DNA of 64,000 nt from Ichthyophthirius multifiliis (taxonomy: Eukaryota; Ciliophora; Oligohymenophorea; Hymenostomatida), in contig NW_004086063.1 in assembly GCF_000220395.1 (NCBI RefSeq), forward strand, positions 62,001 to 126,000, in the 5' to 3' direction. Numbering within the stretch: position 1 is the first letter of the stretch; the number at the start of each line of letters is the position of its first letter. The notes under the pieces were generated by a model. The model searched no databases and was not told the DNA's origin. It saw nothing but the letters and a program-made list of their open reading frames with translations. Positions 26,275 to 38,467 of this stretch are shown in pieces. The translations under genes and the position numbers were made by a program.

Positions 26275-26815
26275 TAAATTTTATATATGTATACATTTGT
26301 TTTGAAAATTTAAATATATATATATAATTCATTTTACTAATATATTTTAGAAATATTTTATATTTCATTTTTGTCTGGCTTTTATCTAGTTTTCTGTTGT
26401 TTGCGCTCTTTTCCAGATGAGGCTTAGTTATTTCGACTGATTCTACATGATTAATATATTATAATTAGTTAAAGTTTGTTTTCTTTCCATATTTAACCCC
26501 AACTATATGGTATATATATATTGGCGATTCCTGCTGTGGAACAAGTTTTAAAACTTTATCAATAGTCCGTTCGATGCCAAGGAGAGGAAAAAATATGAAG
26601 GCTTATATGCTAATATGCTACTTGACTTTAATTGCGCATATTTTCTGTTAGATAGCTTACAGATTAATATTCCGTTTTTGAGAAACAAGATCTGAAACAT
26701 AACTCTGCATTTTGCAATTTTGCTTAAATTACTTTACATATTTTAAATTAAGACTACAAGTACATTTAGGGTCAAAATACGTTTTATTTACAATAAATTA
26801 TAAACTAACAATAAT
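26275..26815 (-). other. GC-elevated island: possible foreign or decayed ORF, or structured RNA
   Basis: Between about 26370 and 26770 the DNA is visibly richer in G and C than anything nearby except the tRNA. On the minus strand a TGA-free frame runs through it from about 26815 to 26275, including KTYFDPKCTCSLNL, FPLLGIERTIDKVLKLVP and SPIYIYHIVGVKYGKK. It uses codons rare in the neighbours (CGG, CAG, CTC, GGC, TCG). I recognise no family, and about 175 codons without TGA is only moderately unlikely by chance. The plus strand has RNA-like pairings: TCTGG at 26374 with CCAGA at 26413, TTGGC at 26521 with GCCAA at 26576, and TTCC/GGAA around TGCTGT. I cannot decide between a mobile-element fragment and a non-coding RNA. 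Confidence 0.4.
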
Positions 26816-27230
26816 ACATATTAATTTATCGAATTTGTACAAATAAAATCTTTTAATAATCTAATTAATTGAATATCAAATAGTATAAAACAATAATTTT
26901 AATATTAGAATTATAAAGAATTATAAGATAAATAAATTAGTTTATTAAATAATACATAAATAAATAAAAAAAGAATAAAAAATTATATATAAATTATAAA
27001 TTTACATTTTGTATAGTAAGATGATGATAAAATTATATAATTATATATGTATATATTTAATATTTTTGCTATCATCTCTAATTTAGTTTTTAATATTTTA
27101 TTTAAATTTTTTAATAAATTATAAGTAAAAATATAATCATAAGTATATTATTCGAAAAAATATTAAAACTAAAAAAAATTAAAATAATCCTAAAACAACC
27201 AACATTGTAAGTACTGCTTTTTATTTCGTT
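26816..27230. other. AT-rich spacer
   Basis: Nothing recognisable between the GC-elevated island and the TBC gene. Confidence 0.5.
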
Positions 27231-28694
27231 TCAATTTATTAAAATACTATACTTTTTGTAATATATTTTATTCATTAGAAAATTAAAAATAATTTTATAT
27301 TTTTTTTTTATTTAATAATTATATTTTATATTTTTTTTTTTAAATGATAAGTATTATATTTATAATTCATTTATTTTAAATATCTTTTTCATTTAATTAG
27401 TTATCTTCAACTATTAATTTTTAATAAAAAAAATATTTAATATGATTTAATTACTTAATTATAATTTGATTTATATATTTTTTTTGAAAAATTCTATTTT
27501 ATTTTTTCCTTATTTCATAAAATATTAAACATAAGTATTATTATTTTGTTCTTTTATTTTGGAAAACTTTTCTGCACATTTTTTAACATAATCCTCTGTT
27601 ATATTATATTTTTTTATTACTTTTTCTAAAATCTAATCAAATGCTTTGAATACTTTTTAATTATCTTTGAAATCTTGCATAAATATAAGAATTTAATCCA
27701 TGGTTTTCCCCATAATTTCTCCTTAAAATACATCCATTATAGCTAATCCAAAGCTTATTATATGAAACATATTATTAGAAATGAAATGATCCCAAATTTT
27801 AACAACTACATTAATTTAAAAGCTATATAAAAAAAGTGTAATAAACCACTTCCAAATCCACATGTAATTTTCAATTCCAATATTTTATAGATGCTTTGCT
27901 AAACAAGGTATATCAGTTTCTAATTTTTACTAAAAAATATACATAAAAAAGTGAATTAGTGGAAACTGATCTTCAAAAAAACCCATAAATAAAAATTTTT
28001 CTTAATTAAATAGCTAAATAAAAACCCAAAAAGCTTCTTTTTCTTTTCCACCACTTAAAATTAATAAAAAAGCCATAATAAAATTTATTCCTTATGTGTA
28101 TCCTATACTTGGAATATAGAAAGCAGCATTTTAAAGCATTAACTTTAGCTTTTCAAGCCCTTCACCTTCACAAAAATAAGGATGTTAAGGAAATGTTCTT
28201 CTTAAATCTTTATCTATTGCTTATTCGGTTTTTTCTGATATATTTTTTGGATTTTATAATATTTTTTAATAAAAATTTTATTCATCATTAATTACATTTT
28301 AAACTTAAAAAAGAGATACTTTCCATATTTCCCATCTTAATTTTGGAGGCACGTTTGCTGAAGATAATTAATAAAATTAAGTTGGTTATTTATGTTTAAA
28401 ATAATAAATTGCCTTTGATTTTTTAGTTTAATATAAAAAGTTATTTAAATCTGGATAAGATTTTTTTATATATTATTAAATGATATTTTTCCACTAAATT
28501 TATTCGTAATTAAACTTTTAATTAGATTTAAACATATAATGCCCTAATTATAATTATTCATTAACCATATTTAATATTTTTTATGAGCTGTTTTCTGAAA
28601 TTATATCACTTTAAGAATTGAGTCTTTAGTTGGATATAATTTACATTGGCTCAATCGTATCTTTTTTGCTAATATTTGTACATGCACTTCCCAT
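27231..28694 (-). CDS. TBC-domain Rab GTPase-activating protein, likely lipid-anchored
   Basis: A single intronless frame of 488 codons from ATG 28694. TBC proteins switch off Rab GTPases by supplying an Arg and a Gln finger. Both are present: IDKDLRRTFPQHPYF (IxxDxxRT) and PSIGYTQGINFIMAFLL (YxQG). The domain opens with VPPKLRWEIWK, and KEKEAFWVFIQLF and FFEDQFPLIHFF follow, ending near MWIWKWFITLFLYSF and KIWDHFISNNMFHII. The N-terminus is MGSACTNISKK: Gly2 plus Ser6-type context and Cys5 make dual myristoylation and palmitoylation plausible, tethering the protein to membranes. The last 90 or so residues are low-complexity, and the real stop may be earlier than TGA 27231-27233. Confidence 0.88.
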
Positions 28695-28832
28695 AAGATA
28701 TAAATTAAATAAACAAGATTTTTATAATTTTTTATTTATAATTAAAAAAAAAAAAATTAAAATAATTTTATAAATTTTAGATAATCAAATAATCGTTTTA
28801 TTATTATTTTTTAATTTAATTTTTAAATAAAA

Positions 28833-30039
28833 TCATTTTTTCTTTTCATCTTTTATAGCGCCAAAGTCTGTTTGTAATTTTTCTTTTACTTATGCTGATA
28901 TAGCTTCTACTTATTTTTTAAGAGATTTAACTTTAACGGTTTTTCTTTCTTTTTTAACTTTTGGTGTGTCTGATGTAAGCTTAACATTTTAATCGTCAAC
29001 AAATTCTTAAGTTTCTTCTTACGTTTCGTCTTATGCCATAAAACTTTGCATATTCATTTCTCTTCTTTATTCTACGTCTCCACTCATTACAACTACCCTT
29101 TAATGAATAGATAAATATTTACTTTTATCAAGCTCAATACCATCTGGAAGTAATTATTGAATATCTCCAATTCTTAAAGGTCTTATCTTAGATATATTTT
29201 CAGGATCAATTATAATCTTATGAGGGTATATATCATTATAACAATGAACCCAAATGCCTTGCATCTTTAATTACATATCATTACCTCTATTTAGGTCATT
29301 ATTTTAAAACGTATGTTATATGTAAAAAGGTAAATATAAGCTGTTAGCTCTTCCAACAACATATCTTCTAAATTTAGCATAAACAAGCCACTTTTCTCCT
29401 ATAAAGTTTAAAATAATTATAATTAGTTAATAAAAAATTACATAAATATTTAAAATTTTAATTAAATCAAAATATATTTTTTTATTTAAATATTACAATA
29501 TATATATTATATATCTTTTACTTGGATGTTAAAATATGTGATCATAGGTACATCTTATTTCTTAATCATCCGCTTTAAAATAATATGGTTAATTTATATG
29601 ATGTAAACGCCTTCTTAATGAATATATTTAACTACTTTCTGCTGTTAAATCTACATCTGATATATCTTCATATCCTTTTATATATACTTTTATTTTTTAT
29701 TTTTTATTTTTATAATTTAGAATAATTTATATTACCTGGACATTTTTTTTCTTTCTTTAGTTTAATTAAAGTATCGCTTTATTTTCTAAATTCAGAGAGT
29801 ATAATAACCTTTTCTTTTCTTAATACTGCTTAATCTAATGACATTTTACGATATTTTTTATTCATAAGATCTAATATTAATGAATGATTTGGTTACTTAT
29901 CAACTATTTAATATTTTGTTTCTTAAGGTTGTTAAGTAGAAGTTTAAGTAGCAGGTTAAGAAGGAGCTTTTTCAGCAAAACTCTAAAGAGATTTATATTA
30001 TATTTAAATTATTCTTTAAATATTATAAATTTATTTCAT
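28833..30039 (-). CDS. unrecognised conserved-looking protein, about 344 aa
   Basis: I do not recognise the family. Three exons close: 29736-30039, 29522-29686 and 28833-29398. Introns are 49 nt (29687-29735) and 123 nt (29399-29521), with 345 codons in total. The N-terminal 50 residues are Q/T/P-rich. A compact globular middle follows, rich in aromatics and Arg: SLRRRLHHINQPYYFKADD, YDHIFQHPS, KWLVYAKFRRYVVGRANSL, GIWVHCYNDIYPHKIIIDPE, RIGDIQQLLPDGIELDKSKY. The tail is basic and acidic (KVKKERKTVKVKSLKKQVEA). There is no membrane span or signal peptide. The ATG at 30039 is the first in frame; an internal start at the MNKKYRKM segment is possible. Confidence 0.7.
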
Positions 30040-30446
30040 ATTTAGTTATTTTTGTATTAAAACTAATTTTTATATTTATGAATATAATTTCTTAATTTAA
30101 TTTTAATAAGTAATATTTTTTATTCAAATATAACTACAAGATATTTTAAAATAGTATTATCAAATAAAAATAAAAGCATAACGATTAAAAAATAAAATAA
30201 TTTTAGTTTTAGTAGATGTATATATTTATTAATCTAGGAAAAAAAAAAACCATCTAATTAAAAACAAAAAATGTATCTAACTTTCGTAAGTCTTTTAAAT
30301 TTTACATCTATTTTTAATTTTCTTAGTTATTTATTTTTTATAAAATAATGCTGTTAAATTAATTTAATTAAATATTAATTATTATTTTCGTCAAAATATT
30401 AAATCACAGCTTATTTTAATCAATATTAATAGTTTAAAGTCATGTC
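30040..30446. other. intergenic spacer between divergent genes
   Basis: No clear signal. It would contain the promoter of the minus-strand gene ending its 5' side here. Confidence 0.45.
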
Positions 30447-31760
30447 ATGGAAAACAATGATATATTAAAAGGAAGTTTGAACAAGCATTATAGTTAGATA
30501 AATATACAAAAGGCATAGCTTTTCTTAAAAATGTTCAGAAGAAATAATAAACTCTCATATTCTTTCACTAGTTAATTAAAATATAAATATATATAACAAT
30601 GGAAAGTTAAATAAAGGAAATTTATCTTCTAGCTTAGAAAGTGATAATATTTATAAAATATATAAAATTTTTAAAATAAAATCTAATTAAATACTTAAAA
30701 AAGATTAAAACGAGCAATTATATAATAAAAAAACTTGGTTTAAATTAATCTTTTATTATTGTCCAAAAAAAATATATAAACATATAATATTTTTGTAAAA
30801 ATTTTAATAAATTAATTGAAAGATTAAGTATTGAAATTTGGGTTTTATTTAAAAGATAATCATAATTTATCCTTATATATAATAATTTATTATTTTTGTA
30901 CAGTAGAAATGACTAATATAGGATTTGGAGATATAATAAAATAAACTAATGCAGAAAAAATAAAATATACGTTTAAATTAAACTCTTTTTGAATTATAAA
31001 AACTTCTTTTAAATTATTCTTAATATTATTTATAAAAACTTATTAGGGATAAACATAATAACTTTTTTTTTCATTCATATATCTTTTAATTTTGCATGTC
31101 TATAATTTTTAAATTTATTATGTAAAATCTTTATTTTTTAAAAATAAAGTATTTTTTAAGTATTTATTATAATTTAATTTAAAAAATATAATATAAGCTT
31201 TATAATAAATAAAATAATTAAATTTATTTAATTATAAGAAACGAAAAGTTTATTTAATTTTTATATTTTAAGAATATTTTTATTCTTAATGTTTATAAAT
31301 TTAATTTAGTTGTTATTCATTCATTTTGTCTGATTATAAATTTATATTTTTTTAAATAAACTATTTAGATCTTCCTATCATTTATGGCATATTTTATCAA
31401 TGAATATTCATTCACTTAATAGAATAGAAAAAATTTTAATGAATTTAAAAAAGTAAAATGAATTTTTTTAAAAATTTTTGCTGAAATTAATTCTTAAATG
31501 ACCAAGTATTAAGTTAGATTTGTAAAACAAATAGCAAAAATATATAGAATATATTAATAGTGAAGGTTTAAATAAATAGAAATAATCTGAATAAAGTTTA
31601 GAACGCCTTTACAAATTTTTAAAAGAGGAAATTCTTAAAGAGGTGTTATTAAAGGAGAAGTAGAACTTTTTAAAAAGTAAGATATAATAAGTCATACTAA
31701 ATAATTCGAAGAAAATAATAATAATATATATTTTAAAAAAATTAATATTTATAAAATTAA
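30447..31760 (+). pseudogene. decayed voltage/cyclic-nucleotide-type K+ channel (pore and C-linker fragments)
   Basis: Fragments of an EAG/CNG-type K+ channel lie in order. First comes an N-terminal coding stretch from ATG 30447 (ENNDILKGSLNKHYSQINIQ). A pore helix and filter follow (YFCTVEMTNIGFGDIIKQTN, filter at 30912-30932, TNIGFGD against the usual TTVGYGD). About 400 bases of AT-rich sequence separate this from an S6-like piece (IFLSFMAYFINEY). A C-linker follows: IEKILMNLKKQNEFFQ, then YIEYINSEGLNKQ, then LERLYKFLKEEILKEVLLKE. The pieces sit in different frames, an in-frame TGA interrupts the C-linker at 31499-31501, helices S1-S5 are missing, and no cyclic-nucleotide-binding domain follows. 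A gene with several unrecognised introns is the alternative, but the TGA and missing helices favour a pseudogene. Confidence 0.55.
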
Positions 31761-31791
31761 AATAAAAAATATAAAATAAAATAATAAAATT

Positions 31792-34097
31792 TCAATATCG
31801 TTTAACTCCACTTTGTGGTCTTCTAGAATTTTTCTTTGCACTTTTAATTCTAACTCTAGGCTACTAAAGTGCACTTTCCTTATTGATTAATTCAGGATTT
31901 TAATATAGACAATAGGCATTTTTTCATTTGCCATCATTGCTAGTTCTTCTTCATCCTCATTAAGCGCAACATTTATAGTTTCTTAAACTTTAGGAGTAAT
32001 TTGTCTTTTGATAATCTTCACTAATTCTTTCAGATATTTCTAAATCAAGTGTTAAAATATTATCTGTTCTATATCTAGGATTACTATCTCCAAGATTTAT
32101 AGCCATTCTTGATGCTTCACAAAGAGGTCTTTTAAATCCAAATGCTGATTGAGGCTTTTTTTAAATCATATCTTTATGGGTTGAATCTTTAATAATCCAA
32201 TCATCTAATTCTTCAGAAAACTATAATTTATTTTCTAGTTTTTTACTTCATTTATAGGAATAAAATATTATGTAATAACATCTATTAATTTTAATTCCTT
32301 AATATAATTTCTATTTTCTTCTAGAAGAATTTCTTTTTCACGGTTCCTTTCTTCGTGGATTTCATTTTTTATTCTCTAAGTTTTTAATTTTTCAACTAAA
32401 CTATTCAACTTTTTTGTCTTTACTTCTATTTCTTCTTATTATGTTTAATATTTATCTTAATAATCTATTTAAATTGCTCTTTTTTTTCTAATTCTTCTTT
32501 TAAACGCCTTTCCGTTTATTATCTTTCTTCCAATTCTAATTAAGCTTAAATTAGTTGTTTTTCTTTAATTCTTTATTATTCTTTATATTTATCTCCTTAT
32601 AATAATTTTTATTCCATTTCTTTAATTTAAGTTACAAGTTATTCTTAATCTTCTTTAATTTTTTTTCTTAATCTTCTTTTTCACGTATTTACTTTAATAA
32701 TCTTTCCTTTTATTCACGTTACATTTGAATTTCTCTTTCCATTTTATCTCTTTCTTAACCAACTTTCATTTTTAATTACTCACATTCTTTTTATAATTAT
32801 TCTTCTATTTCTTTTATTTTCTCTTCATCATGTATTTTTACTACTTTTTCAACCTAAATTAAATATATAAAAACAATAAAGTAAAATAAAAATACTTCAA
32901 TAATTTTTTGTAATTTTCCATCAGCTCCAATCTTAACATTTCCTCCAACTTTTTTGCTTAACTCTTCTTTTAATCTAGTAATTTCTTCTTAATATTCTCT
33001 TATCATCGCATCCTTAGGATCTTCATTGATTTTGGGTTTATTTTTTATACTTTTTGCTCTATTAGCATACCTTAGAGTACTAATAGTTTCATCATAATTA
33101 TAGTCTACAGGTCCAATATTTGCAATCATAACTGTTTTAGTATTTCCTCCTAATGAATCTTAAAGAAGTCTAGTTAATTTAGAATCTCTATAAGGAATAT
33201 AAGGTTTATTATCAACCAATGCTGATATAACATTACCTAAAGTAGAAAGGGATTAATTAATATTAATAGCTTCCTTAAACCTATCACCAGTAGCCTATGT
33301 TTTAGATTGCCTTTCAGAACCTGCAAGATCTACAAGATTTAACTTACCAACCCTAATATGTTATTAACCATCCACAGTTTCACACATTTCAACAGTAATC
33401 ATGAATAAAGAATGCGATCTAGAAGATCCTTCATTCATATTTGTAGCTCCAACAGCCCTATTTTATCTACCTAGTTCTAATTTATCTTTCATTTCTTAAG
33501 GATTTTAAATTATGAATGAAGAAAGATCTTTTACATAAACTCCAGAGTCTTAGTTTTCATGAAGCTAGAGTTTATTTTTGGCATTTTTTGATAATAAATC
33601 TCGAATTTCTTCGTTGTATAATTCAAGAAAAGACACTCGAACTAAAAATTGTTTCGATGGAGAACCTTCTATTACCCTATATACATGCTCAAAAGCACGA
33701 GGTATAATACCTCTTTAATCTGGTGGATCAGCTCTTCCTTCCATTGTATGTGTTTTTCCTATTTTTTAATTTATTTATTTTATTGATATAAATATTTTAC
33801 CTGTTCCTGTTTAACCATAAGCGAATATAGTACCATTATAACCCTCTAAAACTGATTCAACTATCGGAAGTGCTGTTTAATTAAATACCAAATCTTATGC
33901 ACACTTTGGATGAATTACAATATCAAAAGTAAAAGTTTTTCTTGTTCATTTGCTTCACCTTTTGGGTTATTAACTTATATTTCACCTCTTTCAGGATACA
34001 TCTTTACTATTTCTTAACGATTGTCTTATTGCTCTTTCTGTGAAATTGGACGACATCTTATGGCTACTTTTACACACTCTTCTTTTCTTGCTTTCAT
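31792..34097 (-). CDS. kinesin-2 motor (KIF3/OSM-3 type)
   Basis: Kinesin-2 drives anterograde intraflagellar transport. The N-terminus is [10 protein letters not shown]. The motor follows: [15 protein letters not shown], the P-loop [27 protein letters not shown], switch [10 protein letters not shown], switch [13 protein letters not shown], and [15 protein letters not shown]. The kinesin-2 specific neck is [20 protein letters not shown] then [19 protein letters not shown] coiled-coil stalk and a tail ([30 protein letters not shown]) resemble KIF3 tails. Introns are 42 nt (33759-33800, splitting a P-loop Gly codon), 42 nt (32854-32895), and probably 37 nt in the tail. Two one-base frame breaks occur, one in an A5 run (33936-33940 on +) just before FTFDIV and one in an A4 run (about 32006-32009). 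The stop is at 31792-31794. Family assignment is secure. Confidence 0.93.
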
Positions 34098-35408
34098 TAT
34101 ATTTAATTATTTTGACAGTAAAAAATATATTTATCAAAACAAATATTATTTTAAAAGAAATTTTTTTTTAAATTAAATAAATAATATATTTAATTTTGAT
34201 TTATATACAAATTATAAAACTATATAAATTGTTTATAATATATTTTATTATTAAATATAAAATTTATATTTAAAAAGAAATCATTAAAATTCATTAAATT
34301 TGTTATCCTTTTATAACTTTAACTCATTATTAATACTTTTTATTTGTATATAATAATGAATTTTATATATTTAAATAATATTTTGTTTATTAGCTAAAAT
34401 TTATATAAAATTATGCTATATTTATTATTTTATGTATTAAATGCTATATTGTTATGATAACAATTAATGAAATTTTAATCATAAATTTAATAGACTTTTA
34501 TTAATTTGATAACCTTTATAATTATAAAAGTTTAATAAATTAAAAATAGAAATTTAATATTTTTAATAAAAAACATAATAAAAAGTAAAAAATTAAAATC
34601 TAATTTATAATTTAAAATAAAAAAAAAAAAAAAAATTATAAAAAAAGAATGGATAATTGCGATAAAAAAAAAGTAGTGCATAAAAAAAAAAAAACTAATA
34701 ATAGCATAATACTGTTAAATATGATAAAAAAACAGCCTAAATAAAAAATTGTAAATTAAATTATGCAAAAAAAAAAAAATATGCAAAAATATTAAATAAA
34801 TATTATAATTATATATTATATATTATATATTATTATATATTTATATAAATATAAATATATAAATATATATATATAATTTTTTTATAATATTTATTTTTAT
34901 TAAAAATTAATAATACATTTTTATTCCTTATAGTATTTTTATTATATTTTTATTTATATCTTTTTATATTATTTATTTTATTTTATCATTTTTTTTATTT
35001 TCTTTTTTTTATTTTTTTTAATTTAAATAATTTTAATTTTTTTAATTTTAATTTTTTTTTTTTTATTTAAAATAGATATAAAATTTTATATTTTTTTTAT
35101 ATAGTTATTATAAATCATGCTTTAAAAGTTGAAAAAGATTTAATTCTTCTAATAAAATTAAAATAAAATTTAATTATAAAAAAAGAATTATTTAATAAAA
35201 TTAAATAATGCTTTTATAAAGTAAATGTATGATAAAGTTAAAAACCATTAATTATTATTAACATAAATAAAATTAAATTTGAATAATAATAAAAATATAA
35301 TAAGTTTAATTAATAAAAGTAAAATTTATAAACTATATAATTGTAATTTTATTATTATTATTTTTAGTTGATTATACTATATAAGAAGAAAATTAACAAA
35401 AATAAAAT
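34098..35408. other. AT-rich intergenic region
   Basis: Long A runs at about 34617-34640 and 34680-34700, and TA repeats at about 34804-34876. No gene seen. Confidence 0.55.
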
Positions 35409-36072
35409 ATGGGAATCAAATAATAAACATTTATAAATGAAATATAAAAAGCATTCAGTTATTAAGGAAGTTTTTATACACAAAAAAAATAAAATGAAAT
35501 TTAATACTAATAACAAATTCAAATAGTGCAAAAAATTATATAAATGCCTTTAAATGAACAGTTTTATTAAATTGAATCTTTTAAAAAGTTCAAACAAAAT
35601 TAATAAAAAAGGGATAATCCTATAATTAAATATTATGGAATAATAATTTTAAACTGAATAAATCAAAATGAAATTAGAAAAATTAAAATAACAAAAATTA
35701 TTACAAAAATAGACTATTAATAATAATAACTTTACTAGTATAGAAAAAAATTATTCAAATTTAAAATCTATTTATAAATTAAAATAAGAAAAGCAATAGT
35801 TTTTAGAATATTTAAATAAACTTATTAAAAAAAATAAAAATTACAAAATTATTTTATCCTCTTGTATTTGTATTTGAAATTAAGTTTATATAAAAGCCAA
35901 TATATAAAAATGTTACGATATTGAGAGTCTAAAAAATGAAAGCAATCTTAACTTTGAAGATGTATTATAAATTATTTAAGAATAAGATAATTTTATCAAG
36001 TAAAAAGTTAGTTAAGATAAGTTTATTTAATATTAATAAGGAAAAATATATCTGGATAAAGAAGCAAATTGA
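35409..36072 (+). CDS. small coiled-coil protein, unrecognised
   Basis: The ATG at 35409 opens a Gln-rich helix (FINEIQKAFSYQGSFYTQKK; IQIVQKIIQMPLNE). A second stretch is coiled coil (MEQQFQTEQIKMKLEKLKQQ; KQEKQQFLEYLNKLIKKNKN). It continues after a short probable intron (about 33 nt, near 35867-35900) as KCYDIESLKNESNLNFEDVL and YQQGKIYLDKEAN, stopping at TGA 36070-36072. The first two stretches are one frame apart. A 28-nt GT...AG segment near 35560 would join them, which is shorter than other introns here. The product would be about 200 residues with no identifiable domain. Confidence 0.45.
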
Positions 36073-36309
36073 TATTATAATTATATTATTATTAACATTT
36101 TTGAATATTTTTATTTTTTAAATCTAATAATGAGTTAATTGATAATAAAATTTACAATTTTTATATTAAAAATATTAATTTTTAATAAAATAAATATATA
36201 TTTTTTTTTTTTTTAATAAAAAATTAAAATCTAATTTTTATAAAATTAATTATTTAATCAATATAAAATATATATTTAATCAAACAATAAACTCTTAAAT
36301 ACTTGTTTT

Positions 36310-38010
36310 TAATAAAAATGCAAAAGAAATTTAGCTTATCCAGAATTAGATAGAACATATGATATTATAAACAAACAAAAAATCAATAATAAATAAGAAA
36401 AGACTAAAAAAATATATATTTATTAAACTATGTAATTTGTTAAAGAGAAAAAATAATAAGGATAACTTTAGAGAAGTATATATTAATATATATAGTAAAT
36501 TCAAAATTAATTTTTTTATAATGAAACAAATAAGAAGAATAATCAATTTAAGATAAAAATTAAATGAATTTATTGAATAGTAAAAAGGAAAAATAGAACA
36601 ATCTAAAATGTATTATAATATATAATAAAAATAACATTTACGCTTTAAATTAATTATTAATTCAAACAGAATAATGCATTAATAGCATTAATTTAAAATT
36701 AAAATAAAGAAATTAATCATAATCTATTACATTTTATTTAATTAATATATGATTAATGCAACACACAATTGTATCATAAAAAAAATATATTAAAGACAAC
36801 TATTAAATTTATTAAATAATACAAGAAGAAATACATTTATAACTATTAATTTTGTTAATATGCAAAAATTCTTATAATAAACCTTCTTACCTTATCCAAA
36901 AAAAAAAATGTCTAAAATTAAAGTATTTTAAACCAATGAAAATCTAATTGACAAATTTTAATATTTATTAAATTTGGAAAAAAATGCAATTTATATTTTT
37001 TTTATACTTATTAAGGGTTTTAGGCATTAGATGTTTGTTTTTTTAAGATAAATAGCTAGAAATATAATATATATTTAATTATGCTTCTAAATAAAGAGAA
37101 AAAAAGAGATTGATTATAACGCGTAAGTAAATTAAAAGAATAAAATGAAAAAAAATTAAATTTCAATACTTAGCGAAAATTTTTATTATATCAAATAAAA
37201 TAAATTTTAAAACCTTAAAAAAATTATGAAATTAGTTTGAAGATATGAACAATTAAAGACAATAGATAGATTGTAGAAGTAAGTTTAAAATTTAATTTTT
37301 AAATCAGAAAAAGTAGTTTAAGAAACTATGACTGTAGTAGGAAAGCAAATAATAAAATAAATTACCATTAAATATTAAGAAATATTAGCTGTATTTGCAC
37401 ATATCTTTGTTTTATTTTTTTTATAAAAGAGAAAAAATACTATATTTACTTCTAATCAAAAAAAAAACTATTTATTATTAGTATATGTATGTAACTTTTT
37501 TTTTTATTTTAATTCACAAATAAATCAATCTAATAAAAAAATTAAAAATACTTATATATATATTATAATATAAGAAACTGCTATTAAATAAAAATTAAAC
37601 CATCCGAATTTAATTAAAGGTTAATTTTTGATAATCAAAAGATTAATTTTTTCCTTTTTTACTAACAGGTAAATTACTAGAAAAATAAAATAATACAATT
37701 TATAGATAGGCAGATTAAACTTTGTTCAAAAATTAGTATATTTTAAGTATGAATATTTAAACATTATATAGAAGAAAAAAATTATAATTTAAATAAAAGT
37801 TATAAAATTAAAAATAAATTTCTAAATTTATTATTAATTAAATTCCTTCATAATAATTGACTAGAAGACTATTTAAAGTAAAGTCATGCTAAACTCAAAT
37901 TTTAGAAAACTAATAATTTAATTCTTATTTAGAATAAATTAAATATTCAGTAGAGTTAAATATACAATTTAATTAAAAAAACTCAACATATATAACTTAT
38001 TATAATGTTT
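36310..38010 (+). other. coding-like patchwork, gene structure unresolved
   Basis: Several stretches read like protein but in different frames, without convincing splice joins. They are near 36320 (NLAYPELDRTYDIINK); 36860-37240 from ATG to TGA (FLQQTFLPYPKKKMSKIKVF, NENLIDKFQYLLNL, then a hydrophobic FFILIKGFRHQMFVFLRQ); about 37300-37430 (KVVQETMTVVGKQIIKQ); and 37660-38010 (INQIPSQQLTRRLFKVKSC, SYLEQIKYSVELNIQ). This may be one multi-intron gene or a decaying one. I do not recognise a family. Together they span 1.7 kb on the plus strand. Confidence 0.35.
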
Positions 38011-38467
38011 TTTTTTAAAAAAAAATTATCCATTTTTAATTCTTTTATTTTATTTTTTAGTTAATTGTATATAGAAAAATAAAATAAACATCAGAGAAAA
38101 AGATAATTTAAAAGATTTATTATATTTATTATTTATATTATTTATTTATTTTTTAAATATTTATCAAATTTAATTATAAAATTATTTTAAAATATCTTTT
38201 ATAATAATAATTGAATTTTTAATAAATATTTAATTATGTTTTTTATTATAATTATATATTTAAAAAATATATCAATAGAATTTTTTTGTACTATCAGCTT
38301 ACTTTTTTAAATTAATAAATTATATATCTTTGATTTATAAATTAAAAAAAATATATAAAAATAAAAAGATACTAAATATATTACTTAAATTTAATAATAT
38401 AATAAAAAAAATAAAATCATTTAAAAAAATATTTTAATGATATTAATGATTATTTTGAAATTTTATT

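Noticed and set aside
32290-32320. A 26-nt candidate intron (GTAAAAAAC...TATAG) in the kinesin tail
   Set aside because: It reads through in frame as VKKLENKLQ and matches the kinesin-2 tail, so it is coding.
33516-33707. A 63-residue plus-strand frame with mixed composition
   Set aside because: It is antisense to the kinesin-2 motor domain, which explains its less biased composition.
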